Below are positions 7,124 to 9,295 of a stretch of 9,295 nucleotides of DNA, one piece after another (the first letter of the stretch is position 1; every line of letters starts with the position of its first letter). The stretch covers positions 1 to 9,295 of the forward strand of contig CAYFUW010000078.1 of NCBI GenBank assembly GCA_964346495.1, written 5' to 3'. A model generated the notes under the pieces. It was not told where the DNA came from. It did not search any database and saw only the letters and a list, made by a program, of their open reading frames with translations. Made by a program: the position numbers and the translations under genes. The stretch is from JBGZFC01 sp964346495. Its GTDB lineage: Bacteria; Bacteroidota; Bacteroidia; Bacteroidales; Dysgonomonadaceae.

Positions 7124-7343
7124 ATAATTTACTTGCATTAATCATTGTAATAAAGAGATAATTAGTTGGCAGCCCGATATGCTAAATTTATTGAAACAAA
7201 AACTTAACAAAGTTTATTAATAACTTTTAATTTATAAGCGTGTGAGATACATAAACTTATAACTTGTTATCAATCTCTAAGTCAGCCTTACAAATGCTTA
7301 GTCAATAGGCGTAAATATATTAGATTATTTGAGTAAAAAATGC

Positions 7344-7351
7344 TATATTTG
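7344..7351 (+). promoter_or_regulatory. -7 box TATATTTG of pfp
   Basis: This is a perfect TAnnTTTG match, 64 bp upstream of the pfp ATG. The -33 position 20 bp upstream reads TTAG, a weak match to TTTG. The leader between the box and the ATG is A-rich with no Shine-Dalgarno sequence, as is normal in Bacteroidetes. Confidence 0.6.
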
Positions 7352-7415
7352 TGCTCTCAAAAAAAATAAATATAAACCACAATTTAACAAGAAAATTTAT
7401 TTAACAATTATATAG

Positions 7416-9074
7416 ATGAAGATAAGTGCTTTACAAATTGCAAGGGCTAGTTATGTGCCCAAAATGCCGGATGTTTTACTAGGCAATATTTGTATCGAAC
7501 AAGGCGCTGCAACCGAATCGGTGAGCGATAGAGAAGAGATAAAAAAACTTTTTCCAAATACATATGGAATGCCGATTATTAAGTTTGTAAAATCGGATAA
7601 AAATACTTTTGAAAAAAAACCAATTAATGTTGGTGTTATTCTTTCGGGAGGTCAGGCGCCAGGTGGACACAATGTTATTGCCGGTGTTTTTGATGGTATA
7701 AAACAAATACATAAAGATAGCAGATTATACGGATTCCTTTTAGGACCATCGGGGCTTGTAGATCATGAATATAAAGAACTTACAGAGGAGATAATAGATG
7801 AATATCGCAATACAGGCGGATTTGATATTATTGGTTCCGGCAGAACAAAACTAGACTCCAAAGATCAATTCGACAAAGGATTGGAAATAATGAAAAAGTT
7901 GAATATTCAGGCATTGGTAATTATCGGTGGAGATGATTCAAATACTAATGCCTGTGTGCTTGCCGAGTATTATAAATCGATAGGTGCCGATATTCAAGTG
8001 ATTGGAGTTCCCAAAACAATTGACGGTGACTTGAAAAACAGCCAAATCGAAACTTCGTTCGGATTTGACAGTGCTTGTAAAGTATATTCAGAACTTATTG
8101 GTAACGTACAGCGCGACTGTTTTTCGGCACAAAAATACTGGCACTTTATTAAAGTTATGGGACGTTCAGCATCACATATTGCTTTAGAGTGTGCTTTGCA
8201 AACGAGACCAAATATTTGTATTATTTCGGAAGAGGTTGAAGCCAAAGGTCGTACCTTAGACGATATAATCGATTATATTGCCGGTGTTGTGGCAAAACGA
8301 GCCAGTCAGGGAATGAATTTTGGTACGGTGATTATTCCTGAAGGTTTAATCGAGTTTATCCCCCGTATGAAAAAGCTTATTAAAGAGTTGAATGTATTTT
8401 TGGCAAATATCGATAATGTTAGCTTAATTAAAGGTTCGCATATGCGTGAGTATATTACAGCCAAATTATCTAAGAGAAATTCCGAGTTTTATTCATCGTT
8501 ACCCGATAACGTAGCAGACCAACTTATATTAGACCGTGACCCACATGGTAATGTGCTTGTATCTCTTATTCAAACCGAAGAGTTGCTGGTACGAATGGTT
8601 TCAAAACGACTAGAGCAATGGTCGAAAGAGGGTAAATACGAAGGTAAATTTTCATCGATTACTCATTTCTTCGGATATGAAGGTCGTTGTGTGGCACCAT
8701 CAAACTTCGATGCCAACTACTCTTATGCATTGGGCTATACTTCTGCAATGCTGGCAGCAGCAGGAAAGACAGGATATATGGCATCTATAAAAAATACAAT
8801 TGCTCATCCATCAGAATGGATTGCAGGAGGTATTCCTATTACTATGATGATGAATATGGAAAAACGAAAAGGCAAAATGGTTCCGGTTATTCAAAAATCG
8901 TATGTGGATATGAAGGGAGTACCATTTACTGAGTTTGATAAACACAGAAAAGAGTGGGCTATGGAAAATCATTATGTATATCCGGGTCCTATGCAATATT
9001 TTGGTCCTACAGAAGTGTGCGATGCTACAACTATTACTCTGCAACTTGAAAAGTTGACACGAGCTGAAGATTAG
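7416..9074 (+). CDS. pfp: Diphosphate--fructose-6-phosphate 1-phosphotransferase (PPi-dependent phosphofructokinase)
   Basis: Pfp interconverts fructose 6-phosphate and fructose 1,6-bisphosphate using pyrophosphate, reversibly, so it can serve glycolysis and gluconeogenesis. At 552 residues it belongs to the long PFP group (plant beta-subunit, spirochaete and Bacteroides type), not the roughly 320-residue ATP-PFK. The phosphoryl-binding loop is GGQAPGG (78-84). GGDDS (171-175) has the second Asp characteristic of PPi users, where ATP enzymes have GGDGS. PKTIDGD (199-205) carries the Lys200 linked to PPi use and the catalytic Asp203. MGR (248-250) and GYEGR (420-424) are fructose-phosphate contacts. 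All expected residues are present. It is a single-gene unit with its own promoter and a strong terminator. Confidence 0.97.
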   Translation: MKISALQIARASYVPKMPDVLLGNICIEQGAATESVSDREEIKKLFPNTYGMPIIKFVKSDKNTFEKKPINVGVILSGGQAPGGHNVIAGVFDGIKQIHKDSRLYGFLLGPSGLVDHEYKELTEEIIDEYRNTGGFDIIGSGRTKLDSKDQFDKGLEIMKKLNIQALVIIGGDDSNTNACVLAEYYKSIGADIQVIGVPKTIDGDLKNSQIETSFGFDSACKVYSELIGNVQRDCFSAQKYWHFIKVMGRSASHIALECALQTRPNICIISEEVEAKGRTLDDIIDYIAGVVAKRASQGMNFGTVIIPEGLIEFIPRMKKLIKELNVFLANIDNVSLIKGSHMREYITAKLSKRNSEFYSSLPDNVADQLILDRDPHGNVLVSLIQTEELLVRMVSKRLEQWSKEGKYEGKFSSITHFFGYEGRCVAPSNFDANYSYALGYTSAMLAAAGKTGYMASIKNTIAHPSEWIAGGIPITMMMNMEKRKGKMVPVIQKSYVDMKGVPFTEFDKHRKEWAMENHYVYPGPMQYFGPTEVCDATTITLQLEKLTRAED

Positions 9075-9091
9075 ATATAATTTTTAATAAT

Positions 9092-9135
9092 AAAAAAAGC
9101 CAACTAAGTCGTAAAGAAATAGTTGGCTTTTTTTT
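9092..9135 (+). terminator. Rho-independent terminator of pfp
   Basis: A perfect 8-bp stem, GCCAACTA (9099-9106) with TAGTTGGC (9120-9127), encloses a 13-base loop. It is followed by eight T (9128-9135) and preceded by seven A (9092-9098). The A-run could extend the stem or let the element act on the other strand too. It starts 18 bp after the pfp stop. Confidence 0.9.
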
Positions 9136-9153
9136 ATTGATATTGTCCTAATA

Positions 9154-9185
9154 GGCGCAAGTTTGAGCTTGCGGAAACTTGTGCC
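9154..9185. repeat. Inverted repeat with alternative hairpins
   Basis: Arms GGCGCAAGTTT (9154-9164) and AAACTTGTGCC (9175-9185) pair with one mismatch around a 10-base loop. A competing, shorter hairpin is possible: CGCAAG (9156-9161) with CTTGCG (9168-9173). The sequence is more GC-rich than its surroundings and no T-run follows, so a terminator is unlikely. It is more probably a dispersed palindromic element; only one copy is in view. Confidence 0.6.
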
Positions 9186-9271
9186 TGCGTACTATTGTTT
9201 GCTTTGAAACATACAAGCAGTGTAGAGAAAGCTACTCCGCCACAGAGAGATAGCTGTTGGTTTTATTTATT

Positions 9272-9286
9272 GCAGTTTTAAACTGC
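9272..9286. repeat. Short palindrome near the window end
   Basis: GCAGTTT (9272-9278) and AAACTGC (9280-9286) are perfect arms around one T. Because a hairpin needs a larger loop, the actual stem would be about 5 or 6 bp. TGTTGTTTT follows, so a weak terminator is possible, but the window ends here. No gene is visible between the pfp terminator and the end. Confidence 0.45.
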
Positions 9287-9295
9287 TGTTGTTTT

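Larger units (their letters stand above)
7072..7415. other. Divergent intergenic region between folC and pfp
   Basis: These 344 bp are AT-rich and hold one candidate promoter for each flanking gene. No gene, tRNA or riboswitch fold was recognised. A short imperfect palindrome, ATAACTTGTTAT (7259-7270), is the only operator-like element; in such AT-rich DNA it may be chance. Confidence 0.6.

Noticed and set aside
7259..7270. Operator-like palindrome ATAACTTGTTAT
   Set aside because: The arms are only five bases, in very AT-rich DNA, and no regulator is in view; kept only as a note on the intergenic region.

Overview
The window looks like a chromosomal piece of an AT-rich member of the Bacteroidota, most likely Bacteroidales. 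Four independent signs point there. The first gene ends in a type IX secretion (Por) C-terminal sorting domain. Two lipoproteins follow the Bacteroidetes style. Four genes carry the Bacteroidetes -7 promoter box TAnnTTTG, and no start has a clear Shine-Dalgarno sequence. Glycolysis is represented by a long PPi-dependent phosphofructokinase. The 100-N run marks a draft or metagenomic scaffold.

Layout. 1-328 is non-coding. 329-2134 (+) is a secreted leucine-rich-repeat protein whose frame is cut once by an in-frame TAA at 1310-1312, exactly at a conserved repeat leucine. It is followed by a GTAGAGACG-type palindrome and a rho-independent terminator. 2408-3469 (+), with its own promoter, encodes a lipoprotein with a C-terminal TPR. 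On the minus strand, thyA (4837-4043) and folA (4036-3491) form a tight operon behind a TACTTTTG promoter. Between thyA and the next plus-strand gene is a 7-bp tandem repeat (GTCTTGY) whose middle is the assembly gap. 5269-5784 (+) is a small lipoprotein whose stop codon abuts the stop codon of the convergent folC (7071-5785, -). folC and pfp (7416-9074, +) diverge from a 344-bp intergenic region holding one promoter for each. pfp ends in a strong terminator, and the last 160 bases hold two further inverted repeats and no gene.

How the genes fit together. ThyA turns dUMP into dTMP and releases dihydrofolate, FolA reduces that to tetrahydrofolate, and FolC makes and polyglutamylates folates. 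Three folate/thymidylate steps therefore lie within 3.6 kb, and thyA and folC carry the same promoter octamer. Pfp is the reversible PPi-linked step of glycolysis. The LRR protein and the two lipoproteins are envelope or surface proteins of unknown role.

I see no defence system, mobile-element gene, CRISPR array, tRNA or rRNA, and nothing I would call a new biological system. The points most worth checking are the single nonsense codon in the LRR gene, the heptamer array at the gap, and the two intergenic palindromes.
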